From contig NZ_JACBZI010000001.1 of the NCBI RefSeq assembly GCF_013408145.1, positions 1,409,501 to 1,473,500 on the forward strand: a DNA stretch of 64,000 nucleotides, written 5' to 3'. Position 1 is the first letter of the stretch. Every line of letters begins with the position of its first letter. This DNA is from Nocardioides marinus (GTDB taxonomy: Bacteria > Actinomycetota > Actinomycetes > Propionibacteriales > Nocardioidaceae). A program made the position numbers and the translations under genes. Of this stretch, positions 36,473 to 44,863 are shown piece after piece. A model generated the notes under the pieces. The model saw only the letters and a list, made by a program, of their open reading frames with translations, made no database searches and was not told where the DNA came from.

Positions 36473-36930
36473 GACCGGCAGAGAACCTGGGGCGCTTCAC
36501 TCACGACAGCGCCTGACCAGAGTCCGACGGCGGGCAGCTGTGGAACCGAGCTGAGCGAGCGTTCCGCGGCGTGCCGACCACGCTGCACGCTGTAGTCGGT
36601 CTTGTTGACGTTGTGGCCGATCTTGCGGGCGACGAACTCTTCTTTGATGACGCTGCGCTCGCGGCCGTCGACCTCGTACTCGTGGACGTAGCCGGTCGCC
36701 ACGAACGAGTCGCCCTTGCGGAATCGTGCGTAGGTTTCGCGGGCCGTGCTCTCGAAGGCGACCATGTCGTGGAAGGTCGGGTCGAGCTTCGTGAAGCTCC
36801 CGTCGACCTCCTTGCGCCACTGCTCGATGCCGACGCGCATGCGGCAGCACTCGTCGCCGGCCTTGGTGAAGTGGAGTTCCGGTGGTGAGGCGATGAAGCC
36901 GACGAGGCTCATCTGTGTGGGGATGGACAT
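36436..36930 (-). pseudogene. ssb: Single-stranded DNA-binding protein, C-terminus replaced by IS sequence
   Basis: MSIPTQMSLVGFIASPPELHFTK starts an SSB-type OB fold. GDSFVATGYVHEYEVDGRERSVIKEEFVARKIGHN is the expected later strand. About 143 residues are native (to 36500). The final 21 or so (from around APQVL to LLRVA) are read from the IS right end, so the acidic DDIPF-like tail for partner binding is lost. Such ssb genes are common on conjugative elements. The start ATG 36930 lacks a clear ribosome-binding site. Confidence 0.75.
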
Positions 36931-37025
36931 CCTGACTCCTGGGTTCGGGCGGTGGCCCGATGGCACCGCTTCAGGAGATAGGTGTGAGAGGACTCCCAGC
37001 CTCCGCTGCGCACCAGCACTGCGGA

Positions 37026-37124
37026 TTAGCGGCCGCGGCGACGCGAGTTGTGGCCGTGCAGTGAGCGGAACCTGCGATCGGCATCGTCGCCGGGTGCATG
37101 CTCGTCGTCCGAGTCAAGCGTCAA
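37026..37124 (-). other. Possible gene remnant, about 32 codons
   Basis: A short acidic-then-basic frame, LTLDSDDEHAPGDDAD followed by RRFRSLHGHNSRRRGR, ends at TAA 37026 between the methyltransferase stop and ssb. It resembles the tail of a larger, lost protein. I cannot identify it. Confidence 0.2.
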
Positions 37125-37139
37125 GATTCGAGCCTGGCT

Positions 37140-38408
37140 TCAGCTTGACGCCTCGGCCGCGAGGAACGCTTGAGCCTCGGTGCGGCCGTACCGCAGCCAT
37201 TCTGGGTCGCCGAGGGGGAGCGTCTCTGCCGGGCGTGCCGGCACAGGGATACCGAGAGCGGCGAGCAATGCGCGGGCCGCAGCGGCGGCAAGAGGAGGAG
37301 GGACACTGTTGCCCACCTGGCGGTGCCCGTGCCAGTTCGTTGCGTGGAAACGGAACCAGTCCGGATAGCCATGCAGGCGTGCTGCCTCTCGCACGGTGAT
37401 GACGCGGGCCTTCTCGGGGTGGATTGGGCGCGGCGACGTATGTGATCCGCGATCCGAGCCAGTCCCGGCGCGAAGTGTCCGCGCCTGGCCGTCGGGGTCA
37501 AGACGAAACAGCCTGCTGATCTTCTCGACTCCACCCTGCGGGGTACGGGTGAATCGCTGAACGCTCTTGCTGGTGTGGACGGTGCGGAGCGAGTTGGTCA
37601 GGATCGTGTCGCTGTGAGCCCGCATCCAGCTTCGATCCTGGGGGTCCGTCTCAAGCCCGATGAGGCGCCTCGCGTACAACGAGCGTGCGGCGTACATGCG
37701 TCGGAGATCATCCTCGGCCAACTCGACCTCGTCCGACTTCAGGAGCCGTCCGTAGCGAGCGATGCTGGGCAGACCCTCGAGTGCCTCGCGGACCGTCACG
37801 CGGGTGCTCAGTGGCTCGCCGAGCTGGGGTACCTCGCTCACGCGCGAGCCCATGACTAGCACTCTCCGGCGGGTCTGTGGCACGCCGTAGTCGGCGGCGT
37901 TGACCGGTGCACCGAACCCACTTACCTCGAACTGGCCGTCGATGGTCAGCCGCCGAATCGCCTCCTTCCGGAGGGACTCGAAGCGCGGCTCAAGCAGCCC
38001 GGCCACATTCTCAAGACAGAAGACCTTCGGTTGCAGCTCGACGACGAGGTCGACGAACCGCAGGAGCTGGTTGTTGCGCTCATCGGTCTCGTCACGGACC
38101 CCGCCCACAGAGAACCCTTGGCAGGGCGGCCCCCCGACCAACGCATCGATCTCGTGGGTCTCCACGGCGGCCCGGATCTCGTCGGCGGTCTCCTGCAGGG
38201 AGGCCGCTCCGAGGTCGCGCGCGATCACAGGCGTCGATGGGAAGTTGAAGCGGTGCGTCAGCGCATGGATCGGATCGAACTCGGCCGCGGCGGCAAGGTT
38301 GAAGCCGGCCTGTTCGAGGCCGAGTGATAGACCACCGGCACCTGAGTAGAGGTCGACGGCTACAGGACGGACGTCAGACGTCCCGTCCGAGCTGCTAACA
38401 GACCTCAC
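37140..38408 (-). CDS. DNA (cytosine-5) methyltransferase
   Basis: This 422-residue C5-methyltransferase has all main motifs in order: AVDLYSGAGG (I, 17-26), GGPPCQGFS with the catalytic Cys96 (IV), CLENV (VI, about 131-135), QTRRR (VIII, 178-182), TVREAARLHGYPDWF (IX) and QVGNSVPPPLA (X). It methylates cytosine in an unknown site. The start is GTG 38408. It is divergent from the MORC-like ATPase gene, with 149 bp between them, a pairing known from restriction-modification contexts of prokaryotic MORC/MutL-like ATPases. Confidence 0.93.
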   Translation of the reverse strand: MRSVSSSDGTSDVRPVAVDLYSGAGGLSLGLEQAGFNLAAAAEFDPIHALTHRFNFPSTPVIARDLGAASLQETADEIRAAVETHEIDALVGGPPCQGFSVGGVRDETDERNNQLLRFVDLVVELQPKVFCLENVAGLLEPRFESLRKEAIRRLTIDGQFEVSGFGAPVNAADYGVPQTRRRVLVMGSRVSEVPQLGEPLSTRVTVREALEGLPSIARYGRLLKSDEVELAEDDLRRMYAARSLYARRLIGLETDPQDRSWMRAHSDTILTNSLRTVHTSKSVQRFTRTPQGGVEKISRLFRLDPDGQARTLRAGTGSDRGSHTSPRPIHPEKARVITVREAARLHGYPDWFRFHATNWHGHRQVGNSVPPPLAAAAARALLAALGIPVPARPAETLPLGDPEWLRYGRTEAQAFLAAEASS

Positions 38409-38557
38409 TCCTCGTTCCCGCCTGCCGGTGACCTGGAGGTAAGCCTAGGGCAGGGTTCCGACAGAAGCGGGTAGAACCCCCTCTTTACCGAGTCAACCAG
38501 CGGTGGGGCGCTGCAGCGACTACCTTACGTTGGACTTCAGACATGAAAGGGCGTGGC

Positions 38558-39934
38558 ATGGCGGATGAGCCCAAGGTCGTAAATGCCGACCCGACGAAGA
38601 CGTTCTTCATCTCCATGCTCGTGCGCGACATCAGTCTCGTTCCTGCCATCGTCGACCTCGTCGACAACTCCGTGGACGGCGCTCGGCGCCTGCGACCTCG
38701 GCCGGCGCCGACTGAGGCCTCTGAGACTGCGTCAGACTCACCTCGGTTCGAGGGGCTCTGGATCAACGTCCGCACGACGGAGGCGGGCTTCGAGATCAGC
38801 GACAACTGTGGTGGCATTCCGTGGGAGATCGCGCGGGACTACGCCTTCCGGTTCGGTCGCCCTGACGATGCTCCCGCGTCCCCCAATTCGATCGGTCAGT
38901 TCGGTATCGGCATGAAACGAGCCCTGTTCAAGCTGGGCAGCGCGTTCAGCGTCGACTCGAGCACGACTGGCGAGAGCTTCCTGCTGAAGGTCAACGTCAA
39001 CGAGTGGGCGAAGACGAAGAAGTGGGTCTTTCCGGACGTGACCTACGAGGCGAAGGAGACCTCGCTCGACGCCTGCGGCACTGTCATCAAGGTGAAGCCG
39101 CTGCACCCATCGGTCTCGGACACCTTCACCGAGACGCGCTTCCGCAACAACTTGACACTCGAGCTGGCGCGGGCCCACCAGGCCACGATCAACGACGGGC
39201 TGGCCATCACGCTCAACAACGTGCCGATCAATGTCAATGTCCAGACGCTCCTCAGCACAGATCAGCTGAAGCCCGCGCGGATCTCGGAAACGCTGGACGC
39301 GGACACCGACCGGCCCGTGCATGTCGAGATCGTGGCTGGGATCGACGTATCGTCGCCAGCCGACGCAGGCTGGTACATCTACTGCAACGGCCGTCTCATC
39401 CTCGGCCCTGATCGCTCCGAGGTCACCGGCTGGGGCGAGGGTAAAGGCAAGACGCTCCCGCAGTACCACAACCAGTTCGCCCGTTTTAAGGGTTACGTCT
39501 TCTTCGAGAGCGCCGACGTTGAGAAGCTTCCGTGGACGACCACCAAGGAAGGCATCGACCAGGATCACCGGGTCTTTCGGGCAGTGCGTCCGCGCATGCT
39601 CGAAGTTGCGCGTCCGATCATCGACTTCCTCAACGCCCTGGACAGCGAGAAGGACCGGCCGCCGCGCGACGTGATCTCGCTCGAGACTGTGGTTGCCTCG
39701 GCCGAGAAGAGTGGAGCGGTCCCGATCACGAGTGTCGGCAGCTCGGACAAGTTCGTCTCGCCGCCCCGAACGCCCGCACCGAAGAAACCGCAGACGCAGT
39801 CGATCCAGTTCTCGCGACCCATCGCGCAGATCAACGCAGTGAAGAAGAAGCTGAAGGTCAGCTCCGCCCGAGAGGTGGGCGAGAAGACGTTCGACTACTA
39901 CTTCCGACGCGAGTGTGACGACAGCGATGAGTAG
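38558..39934 (+). CDS. MORC/MutL-like GHKL ATPase
   Basis: This 458-residue protein has an N-terminal GHKL ATPase: N-box DLVDNSVDGA (33-42), G1 ISDNCGGI (80-87), and the glycine-rich lid IGQFGIGMKRALFKLG (112-127). A S5-like second domain follows, with a conserved FFESADVEKLPWTTTKEGID segment. Such MORC-like ATPases are known near DNA methyltransferases in restriction-modification or defence loci. ATG 38558 is preferred to ATG 38543 because AAAGGG lies before it. The next gene overlaps by 8 bp. DNA-clamp action is inferred. Confidence 0.8.
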   Translation: MADEPKVVNADPTKTFFISMLVRDISLVPAIVDLVDNSVDGARRLRPRPAPTEASETASDSPRFEGLWINVRTTEAGFEISDNCGGIPWEIARDYAFRFGRPDDAPASPNSIGQFGIGMKRALFKLGSAFSVDSSTTGESFLLKVNVNEWAKTKKWVFPDVTYEAKETSLDACGTVIKVKPLHPSVSDTFTETRFRNNLTLELARAHQATINDGLAITLNNVPINVNVQTLLSTDQLKPARISETLDADTDRPVHVEIVAGIDVSSPADAGWYIYCNGRLILGPDRSEVTGWGEGKGKTLPQYHNQFARFKGYVFFESADVEKLPWTTTKEGIDQDHRVFRAVRPRMLEVARPIIDFLNALDSEKDRPPRDVISLETVVASAEKSGAVPITSVGSSDKFVSPPRTPAPKKPQTQSIQFSRPIAQINAVKKKLKVSSAREVGEKTFDYYFRRECDDSDE

Positions 39935-40868
39935 TGCCAGCTACGACGCCATCGACTACAACCTGCGCCCGGCCAAGGCGATCGAGCGGAAGATGCTGGC
40001 CGAGCTCTTTCGTCGGCTTGACCGAGCGGCGGCGCTGAAGCACTACCGCTACGTCGGATTCGGCTCCCCCTACTTCGCGGACTTCGTGCTGTTCCACCGC
40101 GCGCTCGACATCCAGTCCATGGTGTCTATCGAGCGCGAGGTGGACGACCGGCCGCGTTTCGAGTTCAACCGGCCGTTCGGTGCCGTGGAGCTGATGTTCG
40201 GTGAGTCGGCTGAGGTTCTTCCACAGCTTGACTGGGAGCAGCGGAGCATCGTGTGGCTCGACTATGACGACCCGCTTGATACCGCCATGCTCAACGACAT
40301 CGCTCTGTGCGTGGATCGACTTCCGTCCGGCAGCGTGCTCATCGTGTCGGCGCGAGCTCAACTCGACGCTGATCCCGAGACGCGGTTTGCGGAGTTCAAG
40401 GAGAACCTCGAGGCCTTCGTGCCTCCGGAGCTGACCGTGGACGACCTCGGCGGGTGGGACATTGCTCGCCACTACCGCCAGATCATCGACGAGCGCATCA
40501 ACGGCGCCATCCGCGATAGGAACATTGGTCGATCGGACAGCGTGCAAGTGGCGTACAGCCAGTTGGTCAACTTCGAGTACGCAGATGGCGTCAAGATGAT
40601 GACGGTCGGCGGCGTCATCCTGAACCAGTCGGACGCGAGCCACTTCCGAAGCTGCAACTTCGAAGAGTTTGAGTTCTTCAAGCCTGACGCTTATGCCTAT
40701 CGGATCAAGCTTCCGCGGCTTACCCCTAAGGAGGTCCGTCACCTCGACGCGCTTCTGCCGTCTGGCACTCCGCCAGATGCAACGGACGTTGGCATTCCGC
40801 TCACGCAATCGAACAAGTACGCGGCGGTGTACCGATACTTCCCGAAGTATGTCGACGTGGAGGGTTAG
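39927..40868 (+). CDS. Rossmann-fold, methyltransferase-like partner of unknown function
   Basis: I do not recognise a named family. The 313 residues include YVGFGSPYFADFVLFHRAL at about 41-60 (like a SAM-binding motif I region), SIEREVDDRPRFEFNRPF with an acidic residue in the motif II position, and IVWLDYDDPLD at motif IV. The N-terminal IDYNLRPAKAIERKMLAELF is distinctive. The start ATG 39927 overlaps the stop of the MORC-like gene, so the two proteins are made together. A DNA or nucleotide substrate is plausible only from context. Confidence 0.6.
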   Translation: MSSASYDAIDYNLRPAKAIERKMLAELFRRLDRAAALKHYRYVGFGSPYFADFVLFHRALDIQSMVSIEREVDDRPRFEFNRPFGAVELMFGESAEVLPQLDWEQRSIVWLDYDDPLDTAMLNDIALCVDRLPSGSVLIVSARAQLDADPETRFAEFKENLEAFVPPELTVDDLGGWDIARHYRQIIDERINGAIRDRNIGRSDSVQVAYSQLVNFEYADGVKMMTVGGVILNQSDASHFRSCNFEEFEFFKPDAYAYRIKLPRLTPKEVRHLDALLPSGTPPDATDVGIPLTQSNKYAAVYRYFPKYVDVEG

Positions 40869-40893
40869 GGCATTCAGAGGTGATCTTCTCGCG

Positions 40894-42123
40894 TTAGCGG
40901 TCGGTCCACGGACGAAGATCTGTGACCATTGGGGGCGCGCTCCGGAACAGGGTCAGCCCCACGCCGAACGGCAAGGTCCGGATCCGCTCTGGAGGCATCA
41001 CGGACACACGCCGGATCGACCGCTGGAGCGACCTCGCGCCGTAGTCGCTGATCGTGACAGTGTCGGAGCGCTCGTCGCGCTCGCCGATGAGTACGGAGAG
41101 TTCTTGCAAGTCCTTGGACGCCGATGCGCCGCCGAGGATGACCTTGACGATCGACGCGTCCCAGATGGTGCTGGCCGCGTGGTCACCCCACTTGCTGCGT
41201 GCCTGCGAGAGCGACTGGAGGACGGGCATCGTGGTGATCCCGGTGCCACCTCCTTCGGCCATCAGCACCGGGAGCGATGGAAGTGGTGCGAGGTTGCCGA
41301 TCTCGTCGAGCGCCAGCAGCACCGGGGGATCCAGTCGGGATCCCGACGACTCGGCTGCTCGATGGCGAGCGGCCTCGGTCAGGTCCTCGACGAACGCCGC
41401 GACCAGTGGCCACGAGGCGCCCGCACCTGCGCCGGTGGCGAGCAGGTAGAGCGTGCCGTTCTGCTCGAGGAAGGAGGTCGGATCGAAGGCCTCGTCCGTG
41501 CTTGGGCTGACCGCGTCGAGGACGGCAGGGTCGGCGAGTGAGGCGAGTGCCTGACTGACCGCCATCCAGATTGAGTCACGGGTTCGGGGATCGGAGTTGA
41601 TCATCCCGTCGAGCGCGTCGGCCCAGCCGGCTGCGGCTTGCGGCCGGCTGGCGAGGATGCCCACTGCATCTGTCGCGGCTGACGGCGAGAGGGACCACTC
41701 GAACAGGGCGCGGGTTGGCAGTCGCTCGATCGCGGCGGCGTGGAGCAGCGACTGGAGTGCTGACCTGGCCTTGCCCTCCCAGAACCCGCCCGATTCGACA
41801 CCGCCGGACGAGAGTCCAGTGGTGGAGGCGAGACCCGCCGCGCGGATCATGGCTGTGAGCGGGCCCTCGCATCCACGGATGGGCGACCAGCGGACCGCAT
41901 TGCGGTCGACGTCCTGCAACCCGACGGTCAGGTGCTGGGGATCGAACACCGCGACGGGGCCACGCTCACGGCGGGCCTCGATGGTGGCGACGATGTTGTC
42001 CGGTCTCGTGGAGGTCGTGACGACAGCGCCGGGGGAGTCGAGGATGGCGTTGATGACGAGGTGCAGGCCCTTGCCCGACCGCGGCGGGCCGATCACGAGA
42101 ATGGAGTCCTCAACGCTCCTGAA
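40894..42123 (-). pseudogene. TraD/VirD4-like coupling ATPase, N-terminally truncated
   Basis: The C-terminal soluble part of a type IV coupling protein is present: Walker A VIGPPRSGKG, PGAVVTTSTRPDN, Walker B PPVLLALDEIGNL and MAEGGGTGITTMPVLQSLSQARSKWG. The N-terminal membrane helices are missing. Upstream of the Walker A the frame reads back through SVEDSIL, then meets a stop at 42124. The break sits at the start of the divergent nuclease gene. Coupling ATPases hand DNA to the conjugation channel. This one is probably non-functional. Confidence 0.75.
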
Positions 42124-42136
42124 CTACCACTGGCTC

Positions 42137-43354
42137 ATGAGCCCTGGTGATCTCGGCCGTCCCATGGTGATGCTCGAAGCGGGCATCAATTCGCCGGCCG
42201 AAGTCATCGGACCGGACGGAGGCCGGCGAGCGCTCATCGCCATCCGATCGAGTCCGTGGAAGGCGGGTCACGAGACCAACCCTTGGCACGACGAGTTCGA
42301 CCTCGACCATGGACACGTCCGGTACTTCGGCGACCACAAGCCTGGGACCGTCGGACTTCCTGGGGCCACCAAGGGCAACCGGCTCCTCCTGGAGGCCGCT
42401 CGCCTCCATGCAGGAACGAGCCGGGACGAACGCCTCCTCGCCCCGCCGCTGCTGCTTTTCCGGAGTGTCACGGTTCATCGTGAAGGACGGGCGATCGTTA
42501 AGGGCCACGTCGAGTTCTGCGGCGCGGCGATCATCGAACGCCTCGAGCACGTCGTTCAGCGGGATCCGGAGACTGGACGGAGCTTCCCCAACCTCGCCCT
42601 CGACCTCGCTGTCGTCTCAGGTGGAGAAGTCGACGGCATCGACCTGCGATGGATCGACGACAGACGGGATCCGCAGCTGACAGCCGAGCAAGCGCTCCGT
42701 GATGCTCCCGAGTCGTGGGCTCGCTGGGTGAAGCAAGGGCGTGTCGCGGTCCCGGGCGTCAGACGCCGAGTGCTGGCCAGCGCTGTCCGGTCCAGCAAGG
42801 ATCAGCAGCCGATTCCTGGCAGCCCCGAGGCGGCCGTGCTTCGTCAGGTTTACGACTTCTACGACGGGCGGAAGCACGCTTTCGAGCTCCTGGCGTCGCG
42901 TGTCGCCGCCGAGGTACTGCGTGAATCGGGAGCTCGATACAAGGAAGGGTGGCTATCGCGGTCCTCCGGAGATGGAGGCGTGGACTTCATCGGCAGGATC
43001 GACATGGGGTCGCTCGCCGCGAGCACACCGGTGGTCGTCCTCGGTCAGGCGAAGTGCATCACGCCCACCTCGTCGATCTCACCGGAGCAGGTCGCTCGGG
43101 TCGTGGCTCGACTTCGGCGCGGCTGGATCGGCGTGTACGTCACCACGGGCTCCTTCTCGCGCCAGGCACAGGTCGAGATCATCGACGATCAGTACCCGGT
43201 CGTCCTGATCTCGGGCGGCACGTTGGCGACGGCGGTGCGGCAGATGGCGCAGGCCAACTACGGCGGCGACCTGGATGCGCTTCTGGAGTCGACCCTCGAC
43301 GGCTACGGAACGGCCGTGACTCATCGACGGCCGGAAGAGGTCCTGTCGATGTAG
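42137..43354 (+). CDS. Mrr/AspBHI-like restriction endonuclease
   Basis: This 405-residue protein has an N-terminal region (about 14-170; INSPAEVIGPDGGRR, NPWHDEFDLDHGHVRYFGDHKPG) resembling the AspBHI-type specificity domain. A C-terminal Mrr-like PD-(D/E)XK nuclease has GDGGVDFIG (278-286) and VVLGQAKC with Gln304-x-Lys306. Relatives cut DNA carrying modified cytosine. ATG 42137 is used, but ATG 42101 in frame is possible. The gene begins exactly where the TraD-like gene is cut. The neighbouring cytosine methyltransferase makes its specificity interesting. Confidence 0.75.
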   Translation: MSPGDLGRPMVMLEAGINSPAEVIGPDGGRRALIAIRSSPWKAGHETNPWHDEFDLDHGHVRYFGDHKPGTVGLPGATKGNRLLLEAARLHAGTSRDERLLAPPLLLFRSVTVHREGRAIVKGHVEFCGAAIIERLEHVVQRDPETGRSFPNLALDLAVVSGGEVDGIDLRWIDDRRDPQLTAEQALRDAPESWARWVKQGRVAVPGVRRRVLASAVRSSKDQQPIPGSPEAAVLRQVYDFYDGRKHAFELLASRVAAEVLRESGARYKEGWLSRSSGDGGVDFIGRIDMGSLAASTPVVVLGQAKCITPTSSISPEQVARVVARLRRGWIGVYVTTGSFSRQAQVEIIDDQYPVVLISGGTLATAVRQMAQANYGGDLDALLESTLDGYGTAVTHRRPEEVLSM

Positions 43355-43365
43355 TGCCGTGGACC

Positions 43366-43503
43366 TCAGGTGGCATCGACGTCTTCCGTCGCCACGAAGT
43401 CGACCCGCACGACCGGAGGCGCTACAGCACTCGAGCTCCGCACGAGGCGCAACAGTAGGAGCTCGAGACGGCTGGCCGGCCGCCGCGCGTAGATCACTCG
43501 CAT
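43366..43503 (-). CDS. Small 45-residue protein downstream of the DUF4192 gene
   Basis: A 45-codon frame starts MRVIYARRPASRLELLLLRL at ATG 43503 behind an excellent GAGGAGG site 6-7 nt upstream and ends with VDFVATEDVDAT. It begins 10 bp after the DUF4192 stop on the same strand, so it is probably cotranscribed. No function is recognised. Confidence 0.5.
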   Translation of the reverse strand: MRVIYARRPASRLELLLLRLVRSSSAVAPPVVRVDFVATEDVDAT

Positions 43504-43513
43504 CGGGTCCTCC

Positions 43514-44569
43514 TCAGATTCCCGGGGCAGGTCGGACGTTGCCGCCCTGCAAGTTCGGGGGAGACCGCCGGAGATCGGATGCGCGACCAATCTGGTCCTC
43601 CGCCGGCGCATCCTTGACCGCGTCCCACTCGCGTGGGTGCATGCCGGTCTCGATGGCGGCTGCGACGAGGCGGGCGAGGGTGTACGGCGTCCCCCGGGGC
43701 ACCTGGTCGAGGGCACACCAGGCCAAGGCGCCGTGGCCGCTGAGCCAACTCCCGAACGCGAGCAGCGAGGCCGGGGCGGCCCGAACATCGTCGGGAGCCC
43801 TCCGCGTCAAGTCGGTCCACAGTGCGACGTGGGAGGCGGCATTGCCGCGGTTCATGTCGAGCCAGAGCCGGTCCCGGGTCGGGATCGCTTCCAGGGCGAC
43901 CAGCAGTCTGGTCGCATCCTTGTCGTCAAGGCGGACGCCGTCGTTTTGGAATCGCGTCATGCGAGCGAGCGCCCAGCGCCTTTCGGCCATCGACTCGTTC
44001 CCGCTCGCTGCCGCGCGGGTCTCGGACAGCAGCTTCGCTACGGGATCGCGGTCGCCGACCAGCGACTCCGCGAGGTGCTCACGGCTGGCGGCCGGCTGCG
44101 CGCGACCGCTCAGGACCGTCATCGCAGCGATGCGCTCGCGGGCCGCATCGGTCTGGAGCCCCATGTCGCCGGTGGCGAGGTCGGCCCATCGGGTCTCGTC
44201 GGCCCACAGAAGGACGTGGGTGTCGATGCCGATCGTGTCGAGTCGCTCGGCGAACTCACGGCCGAGCGTCTCCGCGTGTTGGCGGTCTGCGGCGAAGCAG
44301 ACGATGCCGACCGCGGCGCCCGGATGCGCATATCGGGTGAGGCCGTCGCGGATGGAGTGCCACACGAGCTCGGTGTCTCGTGATGTCGTCGGGAGGTCGA
44401 CGCGAGCAACGGGAAGTTCGGAGCGCATCGGGACGAAGACGAGGGACTCTTCGGGCTGAAAGCCGAGCATGTGCGGGATGACGGCGACGAGCTCGTCGGG
44501 GGAGCGGATGGAAAACGCCATGCCCTCTAGGTGCGCTCGCCGAGCCTGGGCTCGGCGAGCGTCGGTCAT
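43514..44569 (-). CDS. DUF4192-family protein
   Basis: About 351 residues if ATG 44569 is used. MAFSIRSPDELVAVIPHMLGFQPEESLVFVPM near the start is the hallmark of DUF4192 proteins, which are common on actinobacterial chromosomes and conjugative elements. No enzymatic motif is known. ATG 44521 is another possible start and has GAGGG directly before it. It is divergent from the OmpA-like gene, with a 294-bp gap in which I see no further gene. The role is unknown. Confidence 0.75.
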   Translation of the reverse strand: MTDARRAQARRAHLEGMAFSIRSPDELVAVIPHMLGFQPEESLVFVPMRSELPVARVDLPTTSRDTELVWHSIRDGLTRYAHPGAAVGIVCFAADRQHAETLGREFAERLDTIGIDTHVLLWADETRWADLATGDMGLQTDAARERIAAMTVLSGRAQPAASREHLAESLVGDRDPVAKLLSETRAAASGNESMAERRWALARMTRFQNDGVRLDDKDATRLLVALEAIPTRDRLWLDMNRGNAASHVALWTDLTRRAPDDVRAAPASLLAFGSWLSGHGALAWCALDQVPRGTPYTLARLVAAAIETGMHPREWDAVKDAPAEDQIGRASDLRRSPPNLQGGNVRPAPGI

Positions 44570-44863
44570 GGGTGCATTGGTAGGCACACAACGAAACGAC
44601 GCCTGATTCCCAGGACGCTTTCCGTAGGCAGCTGCTCTGTCCCGGGCGGCCGGTGGACCGACCAGCGGCCGACAGCCCGAGTTCCCAGCACGTGTCCAGT
44701 AGGGAATCGCCTTTGCTGCATGGAGCGTGCGATTCCTCTGCAACGGCCGCGCAAGCGCCCGTGGGTTCACTCCACTTCGTCGGCAGCTCCGCATCGGAGG
44801 AAGCCCAGTTGTCGGCCCCGAGGTCCTCCGGCCTTGGGTCTCACAGCGAGGGAAGGAGTTGGC

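Larger units (their letters stand above)
35139..36499 (+). mobile_element. IS3-family insertion sequence, 1361 bp
   Basis: The ends are TGAAGCGCCCCAGGTT-type terminal inverted repeats (35139-35167 and 36471-36499), matching at 25 of 29 positions. Two overlapping genes, orfA and orfB, have the IS3 layout. The 3 bp outside the ends differ (GGA on the left, CTC on the right), so there is no target duplication. That suggests deletion or rearrangement next to the element. Confidence 0.9.

Noticed and set aside
35136..36502. A 3-bp target-site duplication around the IS3 element
   Set aside because: The flanks are GGA and CTC, not a repeat.
39927..40868. A three-Cys-motif partner (TcmP) protein or a standard DNA methyltransferase
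   Set aside because: The characteristic TcmP and DNA-methyltransferase catalytic motifs (such as NPPY or PCQ) are missing, so only a Rossmann-like assignment is made.
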